64,000 nt of DNA from positions 474,972,806 to 475,036,805 of the forward strand of contig OZ010795.1 in NCBI GenBank assembly GCA_963932465.1. Reading direction: 5' to 3'. The notes beneath the pieces were generated by a model. It ran no database searches and was not told the origin of the DNA. It saw only the letters and a program-made list of their open reading frames with translations. Both the position numbers and the translations under genes were made by a program. Below, in pieces: positions 11,883-21,788 of this stretch. This DNA is from Maratus speciosus (taxonomy: Eukaryota > Arthropoda > Arachnida > Araneae > Salticidae). Each line of letters starts with the position of its first letter. Positions within the stretch are counted from its first letter, which is position 1.

Positions 11883-12585
11883 TTAATTTGTCTCTGTTTT
11901 CTTAAATTCAGGCTTGGGTTCTGGCTTCGTCAAGATGTCTGCCAGCATTGATTTGCTCGGACAATAACGTAATTCTATGGTACCATTTTCTTTCATATAC
12001 TTAACCATGTGATATTTTAGATCGATGTGTTTTGTCTTGTTGGTGTATTTTTCAGGTTCTATCATTTTTATGCAGGAAATGTTATCTTCATAGACAGTTA
12101 GGGGTAGGTTTTGTGGTAAATTCAAATCTTGTAAAAGTTTTATTATCCACATAAGTTCTTGTACAGCGTTTGCTGCGGCTACGTATTCAGCTTTTGCTGA
12201 CGATTGCGCAATGCAAGTTTGGCGTTTGGTTATCCATTGTATCGGATTTTTCCCAAGAAGGAATAAATTCCCTGATGTTGATCTTCGTGTTTGCGTATCA
12301 CCGGCCCAATCGGCATCGGTGTACACTTCCAAAATTGGTGTACATTCAGTGCTGATTATGAGATTTAGGTCCTTTGTGTGGTAGAGATACCTGATCAGTC
12401 GTTTGACACCTTTCCAGTCCTTTTCCGACGGATTTTCGTTCTTTATGCTAAGAACATTTACAGCCAGTAGTATGTCTGGCCTAGTTATAGTTGCAATGTA
12501 TAGTAACGCGCCTATCACTTTACGACAATTTATGTTGTTTGGCATTGGATTTTCATCCTTTTCTGATCTTAAGAAACCCGTGCGC
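11883..12585 (-). pseudogene. Copia Pol: RT C-terminus and RNase H
   Basis: Open frame of about 230 aa. The N-terminal part, with IGALLYIATITRPDI and AVNVLS, is the end of the Copia RT/connection region. RNase H follows with YTDADWAGD, SSAKAEYVAAANA, KHIDLKYH and ADILTK, all characteristic of Copia RNase H. The first Asp, the Glu in the AEY motif and the later Asp of the active site are present. The RT catalytic motif (YVDD-type) is absent because of the upstream deletion. The apparent start Met at 12629 belongs to out-of-frame integrase sequence and is not a real start. Confidence 0.9.
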
Positions 12586-12826
12586 CCGATTTGGGAAATG
12601 GGGCGTCGTTGGTTTTGGACTTTATGCATACCTCACATTATTTGTCGTGTCGGCAGTTGTTTATGGTAATTCCGTTCACTAGTTGTTTTTGTACAATGGT
12701 TTTGATTGTTTCGTAGCTTCTGTGGCCTAACCGTCTGTGCCACAACTCAATACATTTTGTGTTTGAACACTTATGCGTAATGTTTACATGAATGCTATCA
12801 AATTGATTATCATTGTTTACTTGCAC
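12586..12826 (-). pseudogene. Copia GAG-pre-integrase and integrase zinc finger remnant
   Basis: ELWHRRLGHRSYETI is the GAG-pre-integrase signature and supplies the His pair of the HHCC finger. After an in-frame stop the sequence continues CEVCIKSKTNDAPFPKSG, the Cys pair of that finger. The frame then ends near 12580, where RT C-terminal sequence begins in another frame. The whole integrase core and the main part of RT are gone. Confidence 0.88.
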
Positions 12827-12843
12827 TTCATATAAATTGTTTT

Positions 12844-13539
12844 TTAATCTGCCTTGAAGAAATACTTCACTGTTATGTATCTTTTATCGCATGTATCTTT
12901 TTCAAATTTAACTTGACATCCGTTTTTTGTGGCCCTGCTTGCTGACAGCAGGTTAGTTTCGATTTCAGGTACAAACAGTACGTCACGAAGTATAATATGC
13001 CTGTTGTTTTTTCCTGTGTGAATTACGATTTCCCCTGAGCCATATGAAATTAGTTTATTGCCGTTCGCGACTGTTACGTTAGTTTCTGTGTCGCTAGTCA
13101 TATTTGAAAACATTTCTTTGGAGTTGGCAATATGGCTAGAGCTTCCGCTATCGATAATAAAAGTTTGTTTATTTGCGGGTCGTTCAATTAACAACGCAAC
13201 ATTTTCATTTTCATTGTTTATCTGTTTTGTATCTTGCGGTTTCGCAGTTTTAGTCGGGGCATTTTCTTCAAAACATAGAGAGGTGGTGTGATTTTTATTT
13301 TTGTAAAATTTATTAGTTTGTACTGGATTATTATTATTTTTCCGTCTCAGGAACCAGCAATCGTTGTACGAATGGTTCTTCATTTTGCAATAGGAACAAA
13401 ATTTGTTACCTCTCTTGCGGTTTGTGTTAACTAATTTTTCTCGAGCCTTGTATGCTTCAGTACTGTGTTCCGAGATTTCGGAATTTTCAACTCTACGAGT
13501 ATACTCATCAAATAATTTGCTTTTAATAAAGCTGGGCAT
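12844..13539 (-). pseudogene. Copia Gag C-terminus and aspartic protease
   Basis: 231-aa open segment. The CCHC zinc knuckle CSYCKMKNHSYNDC lies near residues 48-61, where Gag would bind RNA. The protease active site IIDSGSSSHI follows at about residues 128-137, with LLSASRATKNG further on. It is separated from upstream gag only by an in-frame TAA directly before its first Met. A frameshift near 12860 separates it from GAG-pre-integrase. Folding and activity are unknown. Confidence 0.88.
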
Positions 13540-14045
13540 TTATTCATCTTCATTTCTCGACTCTAACGCCGTAATCAATGTGTCATATGACGGCAGTAAT
13601 GAGCACAAAAAGAGTGCAGATATATGAGAGTCGGTAACATTTTCTCCGATCGCAGCTAATTTGTCGATAAGTTCCATTAATTTCGTGATGTGTGCGACTA
13701 AGTTCCCTCCGTCGTTTAGCTTTGTGCTATACAATTTCCGAAGGAGGTGTAATTTGCTTGAGAGATTGGACCGTTCGTGAATATTTTTCAAAGTGTCCCA
13801 AGTCTCTCGAGCCGTGTTTAAATGTTTGATTTAATTATCTGCCCATCTTCAATACTGAGGTTGATTAGTGCCCGTGCTTTCCTGTCTTTCTTATTCCAAT
13901 TTTCAGTCAAAGGGTCTGGAGCTTGATCGGTAATGACATCAAATAGCTCCTCTCTAATTAAAAGCATTTCTAATTTAAACCGCCAACAAGAATAGTTATT
14001 GGCGTTAAGTTTTTCAATGGCTGCACTATCTTTTGCGTAAGCCAT
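13540..14045 (-). pseudogene. Copia Gag N-terminus (UBN2-type), frameshifted
   Basis: Begins with a good start at 14045 (MAYAKDSAAIEKLNANNYSC; the NNYSCWRF pattern is typical of Copia Gag). A frameshift falls around 13792-13830, where RETWDTLKNIHE-type sequence moves frame. Resumes at 13791 with SSKLHLLRKLYSTKL and ends LESRNEDE followed by TAA. It would assemble virus-like particles in an intact relative. Confidence 0.85.
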
Positions 14046-14171
14046 AATTTTTCTTTCCTTTAAGTCAATTAGATACTTTTCCCTTCACCTGACTACCGGA
14101 TTTATTTATCTGGCTTAATTTGCCTAAATGGATATCTATATTTATTTAATTTACTAAATGAGACATTAAAT

Positions 14172-14185
14172 TCAGTCTCATAATC
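14172..14185 (-). other. Copia primer-binding site, elongator tRNA-Met anticodon arm
   Basis: The top strand TCAGTCTCATAATC is the eukaryotic elongator tRNA-Met anticodon arm (loop CTCATAA, anticodon CAT), six bases inside the 5' LTR. It implies half-tRNA priming as in Drosophila copia, but with elongator instead of initiator tRNA-Met. The tRNA comparison is from memory. Confidence 0.65.
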
Positions 14186-14191
14186 AAAATA

Positions 14192-15024
14192 TGTTAGAAA
14201 AATTTGTGAGTCTAACAGTTTTTGGCGTGAATCCACACGCTCCTCACTAATTCATATACTATAAACGCAAAACTGCGCGATGCCTCATCACAACAATAAA
14301 AGAATAATTAAAGGCCTTACCTTCTATGTATAGATATCCGTTTTTCAGCTCGTGGTTAGTCAGGGCGTCTAAGAATTATGGAGTATCCCGTATTATCATA
14401 TATTCGTTTGTCCTTACTCCTTCAGGTCACAGTGCATCAGGCTTAAAAAAGGAATCATGTAACAGACGGTGTATTGTGTGTGTGCTCCACTGAAACTACT
14501 CATATTATAGGAAAGGAAAAAAAGGAGAAGTTTAATTAGAGATACTAAGAAAGAGATTACATTTTGTACGTCTTCACTTGTGTGAGGACGTTTTAAAAGT
14601 GAATATTACATATGTTTTTCCGCGCGTGTTACATCATTAAAATTGATAACCATATGGATGTATTTTCGGCGCTTTGAGGTAATCAACCAATTATACATAA
14701 TTGGACATTTATTAAAGTTACAAGGAAGTAAAGGAAGTAAAGTCTGATAAAATAGTGTTCAGTGTAACAGTCAATTATAATGTTTATAAGTTTATAACGC
14801 GAACCAGAATAGAACATAAGTGCTTGCGAGTCTGGTTTAAAACATATCTCACATAAAGCGAACAAAGATGAAGAGATGCAGTTTCTCTGGATTTTACATC
14901 TGTCGACTACTAAGTGTTTCTTTTTCACTATAAACTCTAATGATGTTTTTCTGCAGTAGAAAGAGGGAGAAAATGGGTATCGAAAAATCTTGATAAGGGG
15001 ATTATATGAATATATCTTCTATCA
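14192..15024 (-). repeat. Copia 5' LTR
   Basis: 833 bp; same ends as the 3' LTR. It is nine bases longer because GGAAGTAAA is duplicated near 14730. Followed by the TTAAG target duplication. Confidence 0.95.
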
Positions 15025-15451
15025 TTAAGAAGGAGGCTCTATCGGTCAACAATCGAGTACCGAACTTCAATTTGGATACAGCCCCTAAAATACTCTCGTT
15101 TTAAAATAATTAATTTCTTGTAAACTTATCGTACAAATTGCATAATTGTTTTAGGCTAATTGAAGGGTGTAGAGTTCATTTATGCTGTCAGAATTGTATA
15201 CTGCTATTGAAAAAAGCAGTTATGGTTCGTTTTAATATATAGATGGCCGGATGGCCCCCTAAGCAAATTTTATATACATCATTTAAAAGTAGACTTTATT
15301 ACCAATTATGTGGTACCAGTAACATTCTTCTACAATAATTTTTTGCAGAGTTTGTAAGGGGTGTTTACTTTTTTTCCACGACTGTACATTGCCTACGTAT
15401 CAACTAACAAAAAAATTAAAGCGCGTTTCAATCTTTTTGGGACATCCTGTA

Positions 15452-15985
15452 TATGAAATGGAAAAAAAATTATTGAAATAAAAACAGCTATACTGACATA
15501 CTGTTATAGGATTATTTACTTCGTAAGAGAGATGATGATCGATTTGCTGTTATTGCGTTTGAGATTTATCATTCTCAGGAGGAAGGGGGTAAGCTTAGAA
15601 ATAATGGATTTATCTTTCAAATTTTTCAAGTGGGAATGGTAGAATAATACTCAAATTATCTTAAAATTTACGATTATAATAGAATATATTATTTTGAAAC
15701 ATAGAAATTCTCTGTTTCATTGTTCAGATACAATCTTCTTTATCGGAAGTAAACAATGAATTGTTGCTTTTTATGCATAAATAAATACAAAGTTTCAGAT
15801 AATATAACTGTATTTATATTCTTCTGATAATTTATCAATATTTGCCACTATTTTGTGTATATCGTGATAATTTTTCTTTTCCGGAGTAAACAAATCGGAT
15901 GATATATTTGGATTACGTTGAGGAGGTATTTTATTGGTATCCGGTTTGACAAGCGTGTGATAGTTGTCACATTTGAATGTTTATT
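15452..15985 (+). repeat. Family B-related repeat, copy 1 of a paralogous pair
   Basis: Aligns along its length with 20025-20545, for example GCGTTTGAGATTTATCATTC and AATAATGGATTTATCTTT. The alignment resumes beyond the mariner insertion at 18819-19165, matching 20546-20880. The two blocks are a diverged duplication; the mariner entered only copy 1. Confidence 0.8.
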
Positions 15986-16134
15986 TATTAGGTTGGTGCA
16001 AAAATAGTGCATGATTTTATAATGCAACTTATTTTATAAGTATTTTGTATACAGAATTTAATCCTAGTGGTATGTATTATATACCCTTTTAAAACTTATT
16101 TTAAGCACTTTCTTTGTAAATTAATTGTTTTATT

Positions 16135-17010
16135 ACCCGACTGAAAAGAAGGGTTATGTGTTTCACGTGTATCTGTGTATGTGGATTTCTTTATACCCTC
16201 GAAACATCCCAACGGCTGGATGGATTTTAATGAATGAGGTCTCTATCAATTCGTTTTAACGCCCCGATGGTTACAGGTTAGGTTTTGTTTTTATAAATTC
16301 AAAATGGGAGTAGAGACGGAAAAAAAAATTACGCACCCTATTGTGTGGCATATCATTGGATAGGTCTTTCAAAATGAAGACGATGTTTCATTGACTATTT
16401 TACAGTGAGAAGCTCCGTTAAAATATTATACAACCTGGAAGTTGTGTATTGTGGATCTCTAGCTTTACTGCAACTCTAACCATCATAGACATCTATAGAT
16501 CTCATCAAAACAGTGTTTATAGATAGGAACTAACAATTAAACACAACTTAAAAGTCATCAATACAAGCAAATAAAAAAAATAGGTAAGTAATATAAACAA
16601 GTAATATTAAAAAAAATATTTTAAGTCAATTCCTACTTAGGTCAATAAGAGAATTTTTTTTCTCCCATTCTTCTTTCCTGTTAAGTAGGGCTTAAAATGC
16701 CTTGATCAAGAAAAGGGCTCTCTCGGTCTTAAAATACCTTGATCAAGAAGAGGGCTCTCTCGATTATTGAAAATTAATTAATTTAATTTAATTAATGAAT
16801 TAATATTTGAAAAAAACTGGATCAACATCAAGTGTCATTCACTACACGTTTAAAAAAATTTACTTGAGCTTGATTGGATGGATAATAAGTATTTTATTAA
16901 CGATTGAAAATTTGAACAAGATATATATAGCGAGAGTATGAGCTAATAGTAGGGATTGACAAAAAAATTGTTTCACATTGATGATAAATAATTAATTAGT
17001 TCAGTCGGGT
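16135..17010. mobile_element. Inverted-repeat element ending ACCCGACTGAA, inside mariner
   Basis: Left end ACCCGACTGAAAAGAAGGGT and right end TTCAGTCGGGT are complementary over 11 bp. The interior has no coding frame. It includes a diverged duplication, GGGCTCTCTCG, near 16715 and 16753. Exact boundaries and target duplication are uncertain. Confidence 0.5.
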
Positions 17011-17069
17011 TTTTTGATTTTTTAAATTTAATTGTTTATTTATTACTTTAGGGTATTAATTGACTTCAG

Positions 17070-17627
17070 AAGCTGGGATATAAAAAAAAAGATTTTTGTC
17101 AAATTTATTTTTATGAGTTTAACTCGGTCGCAGTGCGGCACGAACCGCGCGAAACATTAATGAAATTTGGGGCGAAGGAAGCATCAACGTAAAAACAGTT
17201 CAGAGTTGGTTTTAAAAAATGTCATCGAGGAAATTTCGACCTTCAACGCATGGGCGTCCTTCTGTTGTTGAAGATGATCAACTGAAGGCAATAGTCGAAG
17301 TTGATCCAACCAAAACAACTGGAGAAATTGGGAATGAACTCAACGTCGACGATTTCAATATCGTTCGCCACTTAGAGCAAATTGGCAAGGTGAAGAAACT
17401 CGGTAAGTGGATGTCGCACGAGTTGAACGACTACTCATGTCGCACATTGATTCTCCAAAAGTTACACACGTTGGTTTACGAAACACTATCTCACCCACCG
17501 TACTCACCGGACCTCTCGTCAACCGACTACCATTTCTTTAAACACCTAGACAACTTCTTGAAGCGGAAAAATTTCGTCAATCAATATGATGACGGAAATG
17601 CCTTCCGATAGTTTACCCCCTCCAGAA
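17070..17627 (+). pseudogene. Mariner transposase pseudogene, N-terminal part
   Basis: Frameshifted start with RHEPRET-like and VQSWF sequence (helix-turn-helix region), then an open frame at 17219-17611. That frame has GRPSVVEDDQLKAIVEVDP, RHLEQIGKVKKLGKW and HELND of the DNA-binding domain. It jumps directly to HPPYSPDLSSTDYHFFKHLD, the block holding the third catalytic Asp (DD34D family). About 130 residues with the first two Asp residues are deleted. Closest in style to cecropia/Hsmar1-type mariners. The C-terminus continues after the hAT insertion. Confidence 0.92.
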
Positions 17628-17635
17628 GCCCAGAC

Positions 17636-18653
17636 TAGAGGTCTGCACGGGCCCGGCCCGACTCAGAGAAAAAAAATTCGGCTCGGCCCGTACAAAAAAA
17701 ATATTGGTCCGGGCCGGTAAAAAAGTTAAAAGTTCGGCCCGAGCCCGTAGAAAAAATTTATTGGCCCCGCCCGGCCCGGCCCGAAAAAAAGTTATAATCC
17801 CAGCCCGAATGAATTTCTACAAAACATTGATTTTTACGTCGATTTGGTTAAAAGTTCGTCTTGTACGAGGAGTTCAAGCCAAAAATATTTAGCTTAACTT
17901 TTCTTTTCATGTTTATAATCTTCATTTTTATAGAAGTGCCGCAGGGTGCGATATTTATTTTTTTAATGAATCTCTATTTCTTGTATGTAAATGTTTCAGT
18001 TATCATTAATATTGTTAATCCATATTCCATGTATTGAAGTGTTAAATATCTGAAAAATGCTATACAGTAAAATCTAAGACTGAATTGCATAGAAAAGAAA
18101 AAAAAAATGCGTTATAGACAAGTTCCCTTCTTAGCAAGTGTAAATGTATTATATATTATTTTTTTGCATAGTAGTATATTAATTTTGCATGGATCAACAC
18201 GTTTTTCAGCTTAAAACAAGATTCCGTCATAAACAGGTTCTTTTTCACACGTTTTACTATATTTTAACTATAATTTAATAAGTGTAGAAATCTACTACTC
18301 TTTAAAAAGAATGAATTTGAATGTTTAATTGTAGAATAATGGCAATTTAAAAATGTATGCATTTTTTGACAAAAAATTTGTGCCAAGCCTAATTTTAATG
18401 ACCTTTGAACGGACCAGGCCACGCCGAGACAATGATTTTCATACGGGCTGGGTGAAAACAGGAATGAAAATTTTGGGTTATGAAGATTAGGAATGAAACC
18501 AGTACCCGGATGCGTGGAGAAAAAATCAGTTAGGCCCGGCACGATCCTTCAGGAAAAAGTAAGGCCCGAGTGCCGCGAAAGAAAATAGGTCCGAGCCCGG
18601 CCCTCGGGCCGGGCTCGGGCTTCGGGCCACGCGCCGGCCCGTGCAGATCTCTA
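17636..18653. mobile_element. hAT-like non-autonomous element with GGCCCG-rich ends
   Basis: Ends TAGAGGTCTGCACGGGCC and the complement of TAGAGATCTGCACGGGCC, flanked by a perfect 8-bp duplication GCCCAGAC (17628-17635 and 18654-18661). An 8-bp duplication is typical of hAT. Subterminal regions are unusually G/C-rich (repeated GGCCCG) against the AT-rich window. The short frames 17704-17892 and 18264-18542 translate those repeats and are not genes. Confidence 0.92.
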
Positions 18654-18661
18654 GCCCAGAC

Positions 18662-18750
18662 TATTATGTCACAAGAATCATCAAGCTCGTTTCTTGCTGG
18701 CAAAAATGTGCTGATTGCAATGGCTCTTATATTGATTAAATATATTTAGT
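18662..18750 (+). pseudogene. Mariner transposase C-terminal fragment
   Basis: The shifted frames read SCWQKCADCNGSYID, then a stop at about 18739. This is the conserved C-terminal WQKCVDANGSYFD-type motif of mariner transposases. It confirms that 17636-18653 split the gene. Confidence 0.85.
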
Positions 18751-18818
18751 TTGAAAAGAGTTATAGCATTTTAAATTGGAATTAAAAAATCATGCATTAT
18801 TTTTGCACCAACCTAATA

Positions 18819-18842
18819 CATGAACTCGTGCAATGTACAATC

Positions 18843-18885
<43 letters not shown>

Positions 18886-19165
18886 CGCAACAACCTTTAT
18901 TAACTCTGTTGCATATCTTTGCAAAAAAAATGAGGCTGAAACCAATCGATTAATAATAACATCTACAAATTAACGCTATTCTTAATTTTTGATTAGGCTA
19001 TCGTCTACGTATAGAAAAGCAAAATCTAAAATTTCCGATACTAACACCTAATTTTGAATTCATATTTGGATTCTTCCGGAAATTTTGCCTTGGGACACCA
19101 AACGGGAAGTCATTCGGTTTAGTATTTTATCAATTATGGCAAATTTAAAGTTTATATCTCCTAAT
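18819..19165 (+). repeat. Continuation of paralogous block copy 1
   Basis: Matches 20546-20880, for example GATTCTTCCGGAAATTT and GAAGTCATTCGGT. It begins with a long A run (18848-18877); copy 2 has C/A runs at the same place (20578-20613). Confidence 0.75.
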
Positions 19166-19329
19166 GTTAAATTCCTTTTTACTACCTTCTTTCTTTACAG
19201 GAAGAAAACATTGGATTCATGAAAATTTTCGACGGATTTATATGTTTTAGCAGGTCCTGAACACGATTTGACTATTTTTAGAAAATGTCTGTCTGTGAGT
19301 TTGTCTCTCTGTATGTGACACACATTTCG

Positions 19330-19850
19330 TGGGCACTCTATCTCAAGAACTGATGCACGGAATTTAATAAAAATTTATATTCAGTTAGTCCCTGACATAA
19401 ATTGGTGCTGATTAGTTTATGGTGTGAATCGTCCAACAGATGGCGCTGCTTTACAGCATTTTTCACGATTTCCACAATAGCTCAGTCTCCAGAACTACTG
19501 CACGGTTTTTCATCAAACTTCAGATTCAGTTTGTCCCTGACATGAATTGACGTTTTATACATCTTGGTGTAAATCGCTCAACAGGTGGCACTGCTATGCA
19601 ACATTTGTTTGTGATTTCCGCAATAGCTTTATCTCAAGAACTAATGCTTGGATTGTCAACAAACTCCAGATTCAGGTATATATTGATATGAATTAGTGCT
19701 GTTTGTGTTTTGGTGCAAATCGCTCAACAGGTGGCGCTGCTATGCTGCATTTTTCAGAATTTCCACTATAGCTCTATCTCAATAACTAATGCACGAATTT
19801 TCATCATACTTCAAATTCAGATATACTTTGATATGAACTGTTGCTAAATT
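19330..19850. repeat. Tandem array, period about 146 bp, three to four units
   Basis: Anchor CGCTCAACAGGTGGCRCTGC (first unit slightly different) occurs at about 19430, 19575 and 19721. Units also share TCTCAAGAACTRATGC and CAGATTCAG. No coding capacity. Confidence 0.8.
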
Positions 19851-19984
19851 GATATAATTTCTTGTACTATTTAAATGATTTAATTGATGTGATGTATATA
19901 GAAGAAAGTTTTGTGATGGCCATAATATAGTTTATTTTTGAACACACATTACATTGGCTATGTATCTCCAACCCGCAAAAAATT

Positions 19985-20880
19985 AAAGCGCGTTTCAATC
20001 TGTTTTGGGACATCCTGTATATGACATGGGAAAAAAATTGTCGATATATTCTGTTGAAGATGTATTGTTTGATTTACTCCGGAAGCGATACAATGATCAA
20101 TTTCCTGTCATTGCGTTTGAGATTTATCATTCTCAGGAAGAAGGGTAAGTTTAGAAATAATGGATTTATCTTTAAAATTTTTCAAGTGTGAATCGTGGAA
20201 TAATACTCGAAGTATCTTAAAATTGACGATTGCAATAGAATATATTATTTTCAGACATAGAAATTCTCAGTTCCATTGTTCAGATATAATCTTATTTATC
20301 GGGAGAAAACAATGATATGTTTCTTTTTATGCATAAATAAATACAATGTTTAGATAATATAATGTATTTATAATATTCTTTTGATAATTTATCAATATTT
20401 GCTACAATTTTGTGTATGTCGCGATAATTTTTTTTTCCCGGAGTAAATAAGTCTGATGGTATATTTGGAATATTTTGATTTTAAAATGGAGGTATTTTAT
20501 TAACACCAGGTTTGCCAGACGTGTAACAATTATAGCATTTGAACGAACTCGTGCAAAGTACAGTACTGAAAAGAAGACCCCCCCCCCCCCCCCAAAAAAA
20601 AAAAAAAAAAAAAAAACGCAACAACCGCGACTAACTCTGCTGTAAATCTTTGTATAAAAATGTGACTTTTACGAATCGATTTGGAATAACGTCTACTAAT
20701 TAATTCTAGTCTTAAATTTTGCTTAGGGGGTCGTCTACATATTGAAATTGTAAAAAGCTCTAAAATTTTCAACACTGTATAACGCCTAATTTTGACTTCT
20801 ATTTGGATTCTTCCGGAAATTTCACATTCGGATACCAAACGCGAAGTCATTCGGTCGAATATTTTATCAATTATGCAACT
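19985..20880 (+). repeat. Paralogous block copy 2 (uninterrupted)
   Basis: Begins with a right transposon end like that at 15410-15449 (GGGACATCCTGTA), then follows copy 1 throughout. It gives the empty-site sequence for the mariner at 15988. The 106-aa minus-strand frame 20530-20850 runs through the poly-C/poly-A tract and is spurious. Confidence 0.75.
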
Positions 20881-21788
20881 TTAATACACTTTTATTTCTA
20901 TTGCACGGTGTAAAAAGTGAAACTGGTGCGATGTTTAGAAGTTAAAATAATTTGCAGTAAAAGTCACATTTATTGCTAAGGTATTGTCACCGTCAATAGG
21001 ACGTCAGTGTTACTCACGGACATGTTTTAAACACGTTCCAACATAGTTGAAAGTTATTGATGAATTGGGTTTGTCTGTCTATCCGTTCTCTAATTCTCAT
21101 AAATATACTCGAATTGCCAAGAAATTGTTATATGTCATTGAGGTTAATTTCTCAGGAGTACATAATAAGAAGCATTTATAGTTTGTTTACAGTGAGGCAT
21201 AAAAGGATTCCATTACATTATAATCTACGGGAGAAATTCGTTTGCAGTGCATTTTAACGATGTTACGATACTTCAAACATAACGACATCACTGAAGTGCA
21301 CTGAATGTTTTCTATAGATTATAAAATGAATAGCATTTATCGTTCATTTACAGAGCCACACCAAAGAATTCTGTTAACCCCTGACCGACGAGGAAAAGGG
21401 CAAAATTGTAATGTTGTTTTCTCTGTAATTTTATTTAAATGCAAAAATAAGATGCTTTTCCCAACATGATATAATTTTTTTTATTTCATATAGGCAGATA
21501 AACCTTGAGAGTATTAATCACAACTTAATTTTTTAAAACTGGAATATCTCTAGAGTTATATTAATTTAAATAATGCTTCTATTGCAGTGAAACCTGGAGC
21601 TTTGTGAACGGATATATTAGTTCGCGGCGGTGAGAAGGTTAACGGACTGACTAAGATCGATATGCTGGAAGTGCGTTTTCCTCTGTGGTATGGATATTTA
21701 AAGTGCTATAATTTTGATTCTATTAGATGGTGTGCATGAATTCGCATACAGGATTACACGAAAGGCTTCACACACATTAACGGATATA
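20881..21788. other. No gene recognised
   Basis: 20881-20980 contains CGGTGTAAAAAGTGAAA-type sequence also found near 57350 and 63750 (dispersed family D). The rest is AT-rich without motifs. Confidence 0.4.

Larger units (their letters stand above)
11019..15024 (-). mobile_element. Ty1/Copia LTR retrotransposon, internally deleted
   Basis: Both LTRs are present, with a perfect 5-bp target duplication TTAAG (11014-11018 and 15025-15029). Coding is on the minus strand in the order gag, protease, GAG-pre-integrase, RNase H. The integrase core and the RT catalytic domain are missing, and the remaining frame has stops and shifts. The element is 4006 bp, against roughly 5 kb for a full Copia. The LTRs differ by roughly a dozen and a half substitutions plus one 9-bp duplication by eye, so the insertion is fairly young but already dead. 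Being non-autonomous, it could move only with enzymes from a relative. Confidence 0.95.
10289..15384. mobile_element. Inner Tc1/mariner-type element with long TIRs, split by Copia
   Basis: Ends CAGTCGTGGAAAAAAAAGTA (left) and the complement of CAGTCGTGGAAAAAAAGTAA (right), flanked by TA at 10287-10288 and 15385-15386. The inverted similarity continues inwards to about 10440 and 15227. Without the Copia insertion the element is about 1.1 kb and has no transposase, so it is non-autonomous. The 74-aa frame at 10155-10379 crosses its left end and is spurious. Confidence 0.8.
9532..15449. mobile_element. Outer Tc1/mariner-type element, nested host of two insertions
   Basis: Left end CAGGGTGTCCCGAAAAGATT, preceded by TA (9530-9531). 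Right end, read as reverse complement, is CAGGATGTCCCAAAAAGATT, followed by TA (15450-15451). TA flanks and CAGGGTGTCCC-type ends are typical of the IS630-Tc1-mariner superfamily. No transposase was recognised outside the inner insertions. A related right end recurs at 19985-20024 with the same outside sequence. Confidence 0.65.
15988..18816 (+). mobile_element. Mariner element, degenerate, with two inner insertions
   Basis: Ends TTAGGTTGGTGCAAAAATAG (15988) and its inverted partner ending at 18816, flanked by TA (15986-15987, 18817-18818). The paralogous block at 20530 lacks the insertion, which shows an empty-site equivalent. After removing the elements at 16135-17010 and 17636-18653 about 0.9 kb remains, short of a full mariner (about 1.3 kb), in line with a deletion in the transposase. 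Confidence 0.93.

Noticed and set aside
12170..12682. Plus-strand ORFs of 61-88 aa
   Set aside because: Antisense shadows of the Copia RNase H and integrase remnant.
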